64,000 nt of DNA from NCBI GenBank assembly GCA_019090455.1, contig JAHRWA010000039.1, positions 392,434 through 456,433 of the forward strand, written 5' to 3'. The notes under the pieces are model-generated. The model saw only the letters and a list, made by a program, of their open reading frames with translations, did no database searches and was not told the DNA's origin. The stretch is from Pseudomonadales bacterium. GTDB lineage: Bacteria > Pseudomonadota > Gammaproteobacteria > Pseudomonadales > DC-out160. Below are positions 20,264 through 30,094 of the stretch, piece after piece. The stretch's first letter is position 1; each line of letters starts with the position of its first letter. Made by a program: the position numbers and the translations under genes.

Positions 20264-20929
20264 TTAAGATTGTTCCTTTTTCGACTTTCTAACAAGAAAA
20301 TCGATGACTTCAGTTATCGCTTCGCGACTGCCTGCCATTTTCACATCCGTGAAATATTTGCCCCCGACAACCACACCAGGCACACCTTTCAAATCAAACT
20401 GTTTGAAGCGTGTGTTAGCGAGTTTCACCTTTTGTTTCACGGAAAATGAATTAAAGGTCTTATCAAAATCAGCTTTCGCAACCCCATGTTCAACGAAAAA
20501 ATCCGCTAGTGCACCTTCTGATTTTAATTGCCGACCTTGTAGATGCAGTGCCTCAAAAAGATTAGTGACGACCTTATCCTTAACCTTCAATACATCCGCT
20601 GTGTAATACGCATGCGCCAATAACTGAAAGTACGGATTCCAAAAAGCAGGCATCATAGAAAAATCCACATGACTCGCTGCCGTTTCTTTCCATTTATTCA
20701 TTACCGGTTCCAAGCTATAACAATGGGGGCAAGCAAAAGAGAAAAATTCAACAACCGATACCTTACCCCCAGCATTTTTCTTCGCCTGCCTTGAAACTAC
20801 AGTATAGTGAACCCCCTCTTGAAACCGCTGTACACCACTCTCTGCACTGCATCCCTGAGCAATAAAGCTCCCTTGAACAACAATACAAAACAACATGATA
20901 TAACGTCTGAACTGATGACACTTTTTCAT
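20264..20929 (-). CDS. dsbA: Thiol:disulfide interchange protein DsbA
   Basis: 221 residues with an N-terminal signal peptide (cleavage probably in the AQGCSAES region). It introduces disulfides into periplasmic proteins. The thioredoxin-fold active site is CPHC at 67-70 (FFSFACPHCYSLEP), with an all-alpha insertion and the cis-Pro loop FDLKGVPGVVVGG near ~185. CPHC is the classical DsbA dipeptide. ATG start with AAGGAA. Its stop abuts the start of the lipoprotein gene that follows, so the two are probably co-translated. Confidence 0.93.
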   Translation of the reverse strand: MKKCHQFRRYIMLFCIVVQGSFIAQGCSAESGVQRFQEGVHYTVVSRQAKKNAGGKVSVVEFFSFACPHCYSLEPVMNKWKETAASHVDFSMMPAFWNPYFQLLAHAYYTADVLKVKDKVVTNLFEALHLQGRQLKSEGALADFFVEHGVAKADFDKTFNSFSVKQKVKLANTRFKQFDLKGVPGVVVGGKYFTDVKMAGSREAITEVIDFLVRKSKKEQS

Positions 20930-21016
20930 TATATTTCCTTAATTAGTGATTTTCATATTAAACAATTTAGATATTAAATAGTTCGGGATTAAACCTGTAC
21001 TGAATTAACTTCTATA

Positions 21017-21886
21017 TCAAGGCGATACGGTAATAACAACTTCATCTGTTCCCTCTTCACCGTCATCGTCAATTAACTTCAAAATAATAGCCAACTCTAT
21101 TGAAGACTCCACTTCAGGTGCAGTGAAACTGGCAGAATACTCCCCTTCCTCCGAGATACTATTTATCACTTCCACTGTCACTGCGTTGTCACTGTCTGGA
21201 GTCCAGATATATCTCTCGATAGAGCCATCCTCATCGCTGCCGGTACCTGAAAGCTCCACCGTATCACCAGAATTCACACTTTGATTATCTCCAGCATCCG
21301 CAACCGGGGCACTATTGTTACTTGAATTAAGTGCAACGATGGTTTCACTCAAGTGCACTTGAGCATCTTCTGCAGTCCTTAAAGCGTTTATATTGACTCT
21401 CTCTAGAAAATCAACGACTGCAGTGTCGCCTGTGAAGTCTTCTGGGTCTTGATCAAAATCAAGATCCTCGGTCGCTTGCAGCGAAACGAATTCAGTAATG
21501 GTGATACCATTTTCTAGGTCACCATCATCATCTAAAGTTTGCAACAATCGAGCGATATTAGTCACTGAATTATTCTTAACTCCTGACGCTCCCTCTACTA
21601 AATCGACTATGGTTAAATCTCGTTCTGCGGTCGTACTTCCCAGCTGAATGGAGCCTAGCGTAAAACTGACCGTTTTCTCTTTGCCATCGCTATCGTCATA
21701 AGGAAAATCGCCTGTAGCTCCCGTCAATCCAGTTTCGTCATCAATAGTCCAAGATAAACCACCCACTGCCGAATCGTGTATATGGCCCGTATTAATTTTT
21801 CTATCACCACAGGAACTCAAAACGGGAATCAGGCCAGCAATGCTGATAAGAACAACCAGCATTCGATATCGATCAGACTTAGTCAT
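21017..21886 (-). CDS. Secreted lipoprotein with PKD-like domain
   Basis: 289 residues from the ATG at 21886; an earlier TTG would add 19 residues. The N-terminal lipobox LSSC (mature Cys ~26) makes it a probable outer-membrane or surface lipoprotein. The first region has GLSWTIDDETGLTGATGDFPY and VSFTLGSIQLG, a module seen at the start of many gammaproteobacterial surface lipoproteins. The C-terminal ~100 residues contain a PKD/Ig-like fold signature (DTVELSGTGSDEDGSIERYIW). The protein is acidic, with Asp-rich stretches that could bind calcium. Function unknown. Confidence 0.7.
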   Translation of the reverse strand: MTKSDRYRMLVVLISIAGLIPVLSSCGDRKINTGHIHDSAVGGLSWTIDDETGLTGATGDFPYDDSDGKEKTVSFTLGSIQLGSTTAERDLTIVDLVEGASGVKNNSVTNIARLLQTLDDDGDLENGITITEFVSLQATEDLDFDQDPEDFTGDTAVVDFLERVNINALRTAEDAQVHLSETIVALNSSNNSAPVADAGDNQSVNSGDTVELSGTGSDEDGSIERYIWTPDSDNAVTVEVINSISEEGEYSASFTAPEVESSIELAIILKLIDDDGEEGTDEVVITVSP

Positions 21887-22127
21887 AGTTAAAGCAACTC
21901 TTTGAGATGAAGGTTTGATGCGTAGAAACACTCTTTTCAACAAGACATTACAACAGCTCTTATTATACGGAGCGAAATACGATAGACCAATTAATATCGT
22001 ATTTTAGATATAGAAACCAAAGCTGTGCCTTAATAATGCAGCTGTACTTTAAAAACCGAAATTGCACTCACAATCATTATAGATCAATCGGAAGAAGAAA
22101 AGTTCAGCCATTATTCCCCCTAAATGC

Positions 22128-25100
22128 CTACTCATCAAATATCCAACGCGGCTTTTCTATGCCATAGCCTTGTGCGTAGTCCACCCCAATTTCCCTTAGT
22201 TTTTCTAATATCGCCTCATTTTCTACGAATTCTGCTACGACCTTTTTCCCCATTAAATGCCCCATCTCCGTAATCGATTTTACCATAGAAAAATCGTTGG
22301 CATCCGTCGCAATGCCTTTTACAAAAGCACCGTCAATCTTTATATAGTCCACCGGTAAATTCTTAAGATAGGTATAGGACGACATACCAGAACCAAAATC
22401 ATCGAGTGAAAATTCACAACCTATGTTTTTCATTTCTTCGATAAAGTCGGCAGCATCAGCGATATTGGTGATGGCGACTGTTTCCGTCACCTCAAAGCAG
22501 ATCTTATTCCTTGGAATTTCAAAATTACGAAATTCCTCAAAGATAAACTTCATCAAGCGTTCATCATTTAAAGAATCTCCAGACAGATTAATAGAAAACC
22601 CGCCAAAGCTCTCCAATTTAGCGGGATTTTTTTGCATCCAACGAAACACCGTATTTATCACCCACCGATCCACGATTTGCATTCTGTTGTACTTTTCAGC
22701 TGCATTGATAAATTCCACCGGCGGAATTTGATTGCCATCTTCATCCTCAACACACAACAACACTTCATAGTGCAATCGCAATGTCGACTCCGTCTCTCCC
22801 AGCGGAACGATAGGTTCAATTCTTTGTGCTCGCAATCGAAGCCGATTTTCATCCAATGCTCGATGAACTTTAGCCACCCATTCCATCACATTTTGGCGAG
22901 ATACCAACTCTTCATCATCAGGCTTATAAATGTGTACCCGGTCTCGCCCTGCGCTCTTGGCAGCCACACAAGCAGACTCACTATGTTTAAATAAATTGGA
23001 AACCAAATCACACTCATTCGTAATTTCCATCAAACCCATACTGACCCCTAAAGTGAAGGGCGTTCCTTTCCACTTAAACCGAAACGACTGGATTGCTGTA
23101 ATCATATTGTCGGCTATTCGATACCCCTTCTCCTCTTTACAGTTTTCAACCAAGATAGCGAAAGTATTACCTCCCAATCTTGCAACACAACCCTCACTAG
23201 CTTCGTCAGCAAACAGCCCTGTCAGCAACTCCCCTATTTGTCGCAATAAACTATCACCCGCTTCATAGCCACAGGTACTATTGATCACCTTAAATTGATC
23301 CAAATCCATATATATCAGACAATGTATAATGCCATCCCGCTTTGCCCTAACAATAGCTCGCCCTAATATTCGTTCAAATTCCTTACGACTCACCAGCCCA
23401 GTTAACTGATCGTGAGTCGTTTCATAGGCCAATTGATCATAAATTTTTTGAACCATTGAATCTAAACCTTGATCCACGATAGGCAAATCCTTATGTGCAA
23501 TCGACCACGCCGCCTCTCTAGACAAATTCACTGCAAACTCATCTAATGTTTGCTCTATTACCTTTAGCCCTTGGTGATTAACAAATACGAATTTATCACG
23601 GGACTTTGAAATCCAAGCCAACCGCGCTCTCTCGATCCCTTTTCCAGGAAATTTAAAGGCGACCCACTCCCCCATCTCAAGACTCAGCGCTCTGTCACTC
23701 CATTTCTGAAAATCTGCCTCACTCGCAACTTCAGACTCCATTCTGCCCTTGCGCTTTAATTTCTCAATGATGGATCGCGGCGTCGCTGATACCAGCGGTT
23801 TAAAATCGACTAATTGAGGTTTTATCCGCCCTCCTAAGAGATTTTCTTTAAGCTCTGCCAAGACCTCTGCATGCAGCGATTCCGTATCGGCAACTTTCAA
23901 TAATCCATTATTAATGAGTTTCAAGAGTGCTTCCGGTATGATCGCCGGTGCAGAGTCAGCACCATACGGCTTATCCACCGACTGATTCGTCAATTGCAAG
24001 AACAGCTGTTCAACAATTTGCAACCCCATTACCCAGGGCTTACTCTTATCGCCTTGCCGCAAATAAGAGAGCAACAACAACTCTCTCCAGCCCGCATCCA
24101 ATAATTTCAACAACAGTGTCGGTACTTGTTTGCTATCAAGTCGCTGGCTGATTTCTGCGTCAATTCTAATACGCGCTTTTTCAATTCGATCCTGGCCTTC
24201 ACAAGCTTCGGTAACACGACTTACGTTTCGCTGATAAACCTGCTCCTGCTTAGACAACATCTCTTCTAGCTTTTCAATGACTCCTTCAAACACGACTAAC
24301 TTTGTTTCGAAATTCTCCGCTATTTCACTCACGGCCCACTCTGCGTATAGAATCGACTCATCAAAACAGGCGCCATTCTTCAAACCTAATCTCGCGACGT
24401 AATTCAATACTTGTCGTACAGGATGGTTAGGATAGGTTAATAACGATGCATCCAATATCAGCACTTTGACCGCAGGCACCAACAGACGACTAAAAAGGGG
24501 CTTTATCTCATCAGAAAGAATCGGGTTTGAAACGATAGATTCAAACAACCGCTCCAGCACTTCAACAGCTTCCGCTTCCTCGGACCCGATTTCCTTTTCT
24601 GAAGGTTTTTTTTCAGCCAAGACAGTTTCTAGCTTACTCAACAATGCGTGCCCATCTACCCACTTACCCCTTTCCTTCGCCTCTTGTATCGCTTCCGCCG
24701 ATGCCTGCTTGCCATAGGTAGACTGCATTTTGTTTAAGGCGTCAATAATTTCTTTCGGACTGTAGGCAGGCCGCATTGTCTTGGGGGAATTGACATAGCG
24801 ACGAAAGGATGGGATTTGCTCGCCTTCCACCTGATTTGAAATAGCAGATTCACGATATTTTTTTATTTGCAATAGTTCATGTGCCGCGCCGTACGCTTTT
24901 GGTGTGGTCGACGATTGCTGAACAAATTGAGTAGAGAGCTGAACAGGCTGGCTCCTATCTAAGTCGGCGCCTTTTCTGTCAGTTCTATTGGAAAGCGTTT
25001 TTCCGTTGCCTTGATTCGTGGATTGACTAGATTGATTCGTTACGGATTGGCCCACCGCCGCAGTCGAACTTTTCTTTCGCCGTTCCTTATGCTTATCTTC

Positions 25101-26222
25101 CCTTTTGTTGACTACTTCTTTTTTTGCTCTTTGTTTTTTTACTTCCGGTTTCTCGGCCTGCTGGTATTGACTGAGATCTAATTTTGGAAGAACGCCCTCC
25201 TCCGCCAACGTACTATTCAATTCTCGGTATAGTGGGTCCAATTGACTCAGGACTTTCTCCTTAAATCCAGAGTAAATGAGTTTTGTCACCTTTTTATGTA
25301 ATTGCAAAGGTTCAATGGCTCCTCGAAAACAATCACATAATACTGAGGGACCAAAGGGGTTGTTAGTTTGCCCGATTTTCGTTTTCGTTAAATCATCAAG
25401 ACGCAATTGCAATTCTAATAGAGGTTCCCGATAAGCACTCTCTGCTTTGGTCACCATCACCTTTAAGGTCAACCAATCTTCGAATTCTTCTTTCTCAACA
25501 ATTGACAGCTGAGGGGCTTTGATAAGATGGGGATGTAGCTCGTTTCTTTGACTCAGTAAAATTATGTTCGCGTTGTGCTGCTCAAAGGATTCCTGAAACT
25601 CGACTTGGATGGCTTCTTTTTCACGCTCAATGGTAGGAATACAATGGTAATAAATATTCTGCTGCTCCCGTCTATCCAGCTTATTCGCCGCTGCTACCAG
25701 GCTATATTCTATTTCAGCAAATACCATATCGAACAAGGGCATGATGAAATCATCAGTCGCAATACAGAGACGTTTCACCACTTTTTTTAGTTTGACGACA
25801 TCCAGCTTACTCGGGGTTTTTCTTGAATCTTCTACTCCCCCTCGATAACTTGAGAGCTGCGCAGGTTCGTCTGATTTTTTTTCTTCTGAATTGGCTTGAG
25901 TACTCTCAGCGATGCTTTGCAAGGCCGCCAATGCAACGGGATCCGGCTCCGAGAATTCTAACCCCAAAGCACCCGCCGTCTGATGGGCTAATTTCGCCTG
26001 CATTTTAATAAAACGGCCCGAAATCATCATCAGCAATTCGACACAAACTCCCCGCCGAATTTGGGCAGGACTCATCAATCTGGCATCGGGATCACTAACG
26101 TAGGTCAAATACACCCCGCCAGAACAAAAATCTCGGATGACACAGCTGACTAGTGGACCATCTCCAATCTTATATTGTGCTGTTAAAAAAAGACTCTGGC
26201 GCGGATACGCCCTATTATTCAC
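22128..26222 (-). CDS. PilZ-like / DUF1631 / degenerate GGDEF / EAL multidomain protein
   Basis: 1364 residues, cytoplasmic. The N-terminal ~110 residues resemble a PilZ domain (RQSLFLTAQYKI, DFCSGGVYL). Residues ~140-830 are DUF1631, interrupted by a Lys/Gln/Ser/Thr-rich linker (~365-430). A GGDEF domain starts at DQLTGLVSRKEFER; its signature is GGNTF at ~1017-1021, lacking catalytic acids and with no RxxD I-site upstream. The EAL domain begins with EVL at ~1153 and keeps INLS, EVTET, DDFGSG, YIKID, AEFVE and YAQGY, so phosphodiesterase activity on c-di-GMP is plausible. GTG start preceded by GGAAAG. DUF1631-GGDEF-EAL proteins are common in Pseudomonas-like bacteria but functionally obscure. 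Confidence 0.85.
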   Translation of the reverse strand: MNNRAYPRQSLFLTAQYKIGDGPLVSCVIRDFCSGGVYLTYVSDPDARLMSPAQIRRGVCVELLMMISGRFIKMQAKLAHQTAGALGLEFSEPDPVALAALQSIAESTQANSEEKKSDEPAQLSSYRGGVEDSRKTPSKLDVVKLKKVVKRLCIATDDFIMPLFDMVFAEIEYSLVAAANKLDRREQQNIYYHCIPTIEREKEAIQVEFQESFEQHNANIILLSQRNELHPHLIKAPQLSIVEKEEFEDWLTLKVMVTKAESAYREPLLELQLRLDDLTKTKIGQTNNPFGPSVLCDCFRGAIEPLQLHKKVTKLIYSGFKEKVLSQLDPLYRELNSTLAEEGVLPKLDLSQYQQAEKPEVKKQRAKKEVVNKREDKHKERRKKSSTAAVGQSVTNQSSQSTNQGNGKTLSNRTDRKGADLDRSQPVQLSTQFVQQSSTTPKAYGAAHELLQIKKYRESAISNQVEGEQIPSFRRYVNSPKTMRPAYSPKEIIDALNKMQSTYGKQASAEAIQEAKERGKWVDGHALLSKLETVLAEKKPSEKEIGSEEAEAVEVLERLFESIVSNPILSDEIKPLFSRLLVPAVKVLILDASLLTYPNHPVRQVLNYVARLGLKNGACFDESILYAEWAVSEIAENFETKLVVFEGVIEKLEEMLSKQEQVYQRNVSRVTEACEGQDRIEKARIRIDAEISQRLDSKQVPTLLLKLLDAGWRELLLLSYLRQGDKSKPWVMGLQIVEQLFLQLTNQSVDKPYGADSAPAIIPEALLKLINNGLLKVADTESLHAEVLAELKENLLGGRIKPQLVDFKPLVSATPRSIIEKLKRKGRMESEVASEADFQKWSDRALSLEMGEWVAFKFPGKGIERARLAWISKSRDKFVFVNHQGLKVIEQTLDEFAVNLSREAAWSIAHKDLPIVDQGLDSMVQKIYDQLAYETTHDQLTGLVSRKEFERILGRAIVRAKRDGIIHCLIYMDLDQFKVINSTCGYEAGDSLLRQIGELLTGLFADEASEGCVARLGGNTFAILVENCKEEKGYRIADNMITAIQSFRFKWKGTPFTLGVSMGLMEITNECDLVSNLFKHSESACVAAKSAGRDRVHIYKPDDEELVSRQNVMEWVAKVHRALDENRLRLRAQRIEPIVPLGETESTLRLHYEVLLCVEDEDGNQIPPVEFINAAEKYNRMQIVDRWVINTVFRWMQKNPAKLESFGGFSINLSGDSLNDERLMKFIFEEFRNFEIPRNKICFEVTETVAITNIADAADFIEEMKNIGCEFSLDDFGSGMSSYTYLKNLPVDYIKIDGAFVKGIATDANDFSMVKSITEMGHLMGKKVVAEFVENEAILEKLREIGVDYAQGYGIEKPRWIFDE

Positions 26223-26356
26223 CGCTTTCCAACCCCCAGTACTAGCAAAACAACTACAAAATAGTAGCCATTCAATGGCAGTGTCTTGCGTATATCTTTA
26301 TGTAAACACTGTCTTTTTAGAATAGACTGTCGTTTCCAATTGGGGACGAAATTTGG

Positions 26357-26968
26357 TCAGTTTTGCTGTATCACCTCTCTATTTCTGCGATTTTTTTGCA
26401 ACATTTCACGAATCACCGGCCTTCTCTCCGCAGGCGTTAAGTTCTGACCTTTTCGCCTAGGTACCTTACGGCTTTCTGGCCTTTTACCCATTCGTTCTTT
26501 AGCTAACTTTTTCTGTGCAGGTGTCAGCTTTTTCCACCTTTTCTTTAAGTGCTGCCTTTTTTCCGGAGGCAAATTCATAAACCATTTATACTTACGTTTT
26601 ATCTCCTGTCGTCGCTCTATTGGTAACCCCCTATATTTTTCAAATCTCGTTTTTAATTTCTGACGTTTTTCTGGCGTCAATTTCTTCCAACGTTGAAAGC
26701 GTTTTTTGGCTGTCAATTTTTCGTCTGGAGTCATCACCTGCCAACGGTCTGCCCCTCTCGATAGATACGCTTGTTTGTCAGGAGCAAAGCCATCCCAGCT
26801 ATCAGAAAATCGAGAAAGCACCTGTCGTTGGTCAGCTGTCAATTGTTCCCAATTTCGGCCAGAAACGGGCTCTGCATCTGCTAAACTGGTCATTGTCCAC
26901 AACACACAAAGACTCAACAACACAACACGGGCAATCAATACTTCACTTATTATCATCATACGTTTCAT
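26357..26968 (-). CDS. DUF3106 periplasmic protein with tandem LTPxxRQ repeats
   Basis: 203 residues. Hydrophobic N-terminal signal (~7-31), then a very basic mature part made of ~18-residue repeats of the type (W/F)xxLTPExRQxLKxR. The repeated cores are LTADQRQ, MTPDEK, LTPEKRQ, LPIERRQ, LPPEKRQ, LTPAQKK and LTPAERR. This is the DUF3106 pattern. The proteins are usually the last gene of an ECF-sigma operon, as here, and are of unknown function. Helical repeats with net positive charge suggest binding to an acidic partner such as LPS, membrane or nucleic acid (inference). ATG follows the preceding stop directly, with GGGGGAG upstream. Confidence 0.85.
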   Translation of the reverse strand: MKRMMIISEVLIARVVLLSLCVLWTMTSLADAEPVSGRNWEQLTADQRQVLSRFSDSWDGFAPDKQAYLSRGADRWQVMTPDEKLTAKKRFQRWKKLTPEKRQKLKTRFEKYRGLPIERRQEIKRKYKWFMNLPPEKRQHLKKRWKKLTPAQKKLAKERMGKRPESRKVPRRKGQNLTPAERRPVIREMLQKNRRNREVIQQN

Positions 26969-27250
26969 TTAATTGCTCCCCCTTTCTGTTTCAGTATTTG
27001 CTCCATGACGAACACTATTTTCTCGCTTCTCTGACAGGGTGACAGCATCGTCAGATATCGATTTAGATGTCGCATTGGCCATTGCATCAACTTCAAAAGG
27101 ATCTAACCATTGACCGTCGTCCTCCTGAAATTGACCTAAATACTCCAAAAACTCCACACTAGGTGCTTCTACTTCACTCGCCATCACGTTAACCATTCCA
27201 CAAAAAAAAACGGTTACACCCAGCTTGATCCTGCTGATCTCAGCCGGCAT
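26969..27250 (-). CDS. Small exported protein of the sigma-factor operon
   Basis: 93 residues, with a probable signal peptide (~8-25, LGVTVFFCGMVNVMAS). The mature part contains EFLEYLGQFQEDDGQWLDPFEVDAM, a conserved motif in small proteins encoded between anti-sigma-like and DUF3106 genes in gammaproteobacteria. Function unknown. ATG with GGAG upstream. It overlaps the end of the upstream gene by 11 bp and abuts the DUF3106 start, so it is tightly co-translated. Confidence 0.75.
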   Translation of the reverse strand: MPAEISRIKLGVTVFFCGMVNVMASEVEAPSVEFLEYLGQFQEDDGQWLDPFEVDAMANATSKSISDDAVTLSEKRENSVRHGANTETERGSN

Positions 27251-27743
27251 GCACTTCTCCTAGCGCCGTGTTCTCTGGAAGCGGCTCTCCCATCATCGCT
27301 TCGTCATCAACCAACCACGCCACAAACTCTAGCTCGTCAATAAAGTCTGGGTCTTCCTGCCAATACTCTTCAAACAAACCTTCGACTACCTCTCCTGTCA
27401 TTTCAACATCGATCAATTCAACATCGATCAATTCAACAAGCGACTGCGATACATCTATCTTTTCCGGAGTATCGGGAATCACTATCCACATAACCGCCAC
27501 TGCAGCTGTGGCGGCTAGGGAAGTCAGAGCGAACCCAGGCATTTGAAAAATGCGGCCTTGATCCGAGTTTATCGCAATCGCTTTCTCTCGCGCCTGATTC
27601 AACTTCGAGCGCGTAACGGCATCCAGACTGTGAACACTTTCATCCAACGACTGATTGATATGTTCTTGCATTTGGTGCTGACCCTGACCTTGACCCTGAT
27701 TTTGACCAGAGTCAGAACCTAAACCTAAGTCATCCTCTTTCAT
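27240..27743 (-). CDS. Anti-sigma-factor-like / DUF3619-like single-pass membrane protein
   Basis: 167 residues. Cytoplasmic N-terminal ~85 residues contain a Gln/Gly-rich stretch (~13-30) and a helix (LDAVTRSKLNQAREKAI, the DUF3619-type start). One membrane segment (~92-112, LTSLAATAAVAVMWIVI) precedes an acidic periplasmic tail. Topology and position directly after an ECF sigma gene argue for a regulator of that sigma factor, although no zinc anti-sigma motif is visible. The tail holds a DNA-level 15-bp duplication (27402-27431) giving ELIDVELIDVE. ATG with GGAGG. Confidence 0.7.
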   Translation of the reverse strand: MKEDDLGLGSDSGQNQGQGQGQHQMQEHINQSLDESVHSLDAVTRSKLNQAREKAIAINSDQGRIFQMPGFALTSLAATAAVAVMWIVIPDTPEKIDVSQSLVELIDVELIDVEMTGEVVEGLFEEYWQEDPDFIDELEFVAWLVDDEAMMGEPLPENTALGEVHAG

Positions 27744-27773
27744 AACACACCTCCGATCTACGGTTTCTCAACC

Positions 27774-28319
27774 TCATTGCCAATCTATCCCTTGAGCTAG
27801 CAATTTCTTTTTCAAACTCCCAATGGCCCTGGAGTAATGCGTTTTAACACTACCACCAGAGCATCCCATCGCCGCCGCCGTTTCTTTTACATTTAACCCT
27901 TCCCAGCTTCTCAACAAAAAAGTCTGTTGCTGGCGTAGCGGCAACTCCATCACTGCCGCTACCATCTTTTCCGTTGCCAGTCCTTTTTCAAGCTCTCGAT
28001 AAGGCTCTTGTGCATTATTATCTTTTGCAGTTTGAATCGGATCTTCAACCTGTTCTTCATACTCGCCAGCCGTCATCCCTACCCAAGACATAACGCGATT
28101 TTTCACTGACCGTTTACGATGAAAGTCCACTATCGTATTTTGTAAAATACGCCTAAATAAAGCAGGCCATTCCGCTTCCGGTCGTTCACTGTATCGGCGC
28201 ACCAGTTTAATCATCGAATCTTGTACGATGTCCAACGCATCCTCTCTGTTTCGGGTTGATAGCTCTGCCATTCTAAAAGACCTTGCTTCAACGCTGGCTA
28301 AGAACCGATCTAACGCCAA
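27774..28319 (-). CDS. ECF-type RNA polymerase sigma factor
   Basis: 181 residues with sigma region 2 (ALDIVQDSMIKLVRRYSERP, ~28-47, and FRRILQNTIVDFHRKR) and region 4 (LPLRQQQTFLLRSWEGLNVKETAAAMGCSGGSVKTHYSRAIGSL). The linker is acidic. It should direct transcription of its own operon and perhaps envelope genes. The start is unclear: TTG at 28319 is listed, but a CTG at 28331 has GAGG at better spacing and would add four residues. First of four genes with the membrane regulator, the small exported protein and DUF3106. Confidence 0.88.
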   Translation of the reverse strand: MALDRFLASVEARSFRMAELSTRNREDALDIVQDSMIKLVRRYSERPEAEWPALFRRILQNTIVDFHRKRSVKNRVMSWVGMTAGEYEEQVEDPIQTAKDNNAQEPYRELEKGLATEKMVAAVMELPLRQQQTFLLRSWEGLNVKETAAAMGCSGGSVKTHYSRAIGSLKKKLLAQGIDWQ

Positions 28320-28403
28320 TTGCTTGTCCAGATTTAATAACCTCGTTTAAAAAAATGCTCCAATATCTTAACGGGTTTCCCATTCTTTGCCATAAGCCAA
28401 CCT

Positions 28404-29951
28404 TCACTGCTCGATATTGGTTTCTATCATGGTGTGTGCCTCATAATCTTCAGGAGCGCTGCCAAACGGTGTTATGAATCCTCGGGTTTTGACTACATCA
28501 CGAAAGTCTATGTTCTCAAGCGTCAGACTGCCCGAATCGATTTCATAATAATCACGCTCTGCATCGCTAGTTTCTTCTGCGCCAGTCCCCGAAAAATCAA
28601 ACAAATCAGGCCGACGTCCATTGATCCAAAGCAGATCCACCGCTAGCGGCTCGACAGATACCACAACTCCTTTAATGACATTCATCATCATCCTCACGTG
28701 ACCATTGCGAGTATTCAGCGAGATCTCTCTCAATCTTTCTCCGCTGACATCACCTCTCTGCTCTCTATTGAGTTCACCAAATGCCACAAGACGCTGTCCC
28801 ACTGAGATGGAATCGATGTCCACTCCCTCATTATCTAATCCTTGGCGAGTGACTCTTGTGGATTCAGTCAGAGTGACCAGTACATTGTCATTGAACGAAA
28901 CGGATCGATCCGCTCTGTCCCAATGACGTCCACGCACCGTTACAATATTCTCATCTCTAGCGATCACAACACCTCGAATCGCATCATGACCAAACCAAGG
29001 TACACTGGTACCAGCGTGCACTCGATCAGCCACGAATCCGATATTGGTTCTCAGATTATCATCAACTTCATCGCTCACTACAGCCATATGGCCAAAGGTA
29101 AGAATGGGGGTATCCACATCCAGTCTTGCCATCAAAAGCAAGCCGGCCTCACCTGTTGCCAGCTCACCATTAATCTCATAATGGGTTGTTCCATGAGTCG
29201 TGACTGTTACCTCGCCAAATTCACCGTGCCTGCGATAAAAGGGGCGGAGCTTCGCACTAAATTGACTAGACTCCACATCAACGGATTTCAAGAGACCTCT
29301 GGCTCGATGCCCTCGATCTCGATTGAACTCCGCATCGGCTAAAATAAAAGGCTCCACCGTCACAATAGCCGGATCAAAAGACTCAATGGTATTTGACGCT
29401 TCCAAGTCAAAGTCCAGGGTCAAGGACGCCGGTACGCCATGTTTAATCACAATAGGTAAATCATCATCAAGTTGAACTGACACTTGCATTGATGTGATTG
29501 TCTCACCACTGGAATCAAAGGCAGTAGCGGAATAGGCCATTCCATTATCATCTTGGATAACGATTTCCGCATCTTGATAATTTAAATTGAGTGCTGCTGA
29601 AACATAGACTCCTGTGGGTAAAGTCACCACATTAAAAAACTCAGTCATCTCCGTGTATTCTGCAAAATCAATGCGAGTCGTCAGCGGTATGGTTTCCACC
29701 TCCGCGCCATTGGCTTTCTTTAACGTAATCGATTCCACATCAACGGTATAAGAAAGAAAGTCACCCTCCGCATCGGTAATGGCCACTTGCAGTTGCCCCG
29801 TATTCTGTACTGATGCACTCAGCTCCTTTGTCTCTTCAGCAGTCGTGCCACTGCCTCCGCATCCTGAAAAACCTAAACAAGCCGTCAATAAACCCAGGAC
29901 TATTAAGCCCGTGCTCCCCTTACTCGTTATTTTCAATCGATGATTTAACAT
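28404..29951 (-). CDS. Lipoprotein with DUF4382-like and DUF5666-like domains
   Basis: 515 residues from the ATG at 29951 (a GTG at 29996 is upstream). Lipobox LGFSGC gives a lipid-anchored Cys at ~31. Residues ~50-205 (GQLQVAITDAEGDFLSYTVDVESITLKK) look like DUF4382, a beta-rich domain common in secreted lipoproteins of marine bacteria. The rest (~215-510) consists of repeated beta modules such as GLLKSVDVESSQFSA and GVVIARDENIVTVRG, as in DUF5666. Role unknown. It sits 85 bp upstream of the sigma factor on the same strand and could share its promoter. Confidence 0.75.
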   Translation of the reverse strand: MLNHRLKITSKGSTGLIVLGLLTACLGFSGCGGSGTTAEETKELSASVQNTGQLQVAITDAEGDFLSYTVDVESITLKKANGAEVETIPLTTRIDFAEYTEMTEFFNVVTLPTGVYVSAALNLNYQDAEIVIQDDNGMAYSATAFDSSGETITSMQVSVQLDDDLPIVIKHGVPASLTLDFDLEASNTIESFDPAIVTVEPFILADAEFNRDRGHRARGLLKSVDVESSQFSAKLRPFYRRHGEFGEVTVTTHGTTHYEINGELATGEAGLLLMARLDVDTPILTFGHMAVVSDEVDDNLRTNIGFVADRVHAGTSVPWFGHDAIRGVVIARDENIVTVRGRHWDRADRSVSFNDNVLVTLTESTRVTRQGLDNEGVDIDSISVGQRLVAFGELNREQRGDVSGERLREISLNTRNGHVRMMMNVIKGVVVSVEPLAVDLLWINGRRPDLFDFSGTGAEETSDAERDYYEIDSGSLTLENIDFRDVVKTRGFITPFGSAPEDYEAHTMIETNIEQ

Positions 29952-30094
29952 CTCCGTCACTCCCGAATTAGTATTATAAAAATAGTAAGCAACCAAATAG
30001 CAAAGAATTTAAATGCCCCTTAAATTCGGGTTATCTCTTAAATTAACGCTATCTATAGTTAAACGAGAAAGGGAAAAATAGGTTGACAGGGATT

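Noticed and set aside
20843..20929. DsbA as a lipoprotein (Cys27 after a hydrophobic signal)
   Set aside because: Residues before Cys (IAQG) do not fit the lipobox, so an ordinary signal peptide is more likely.
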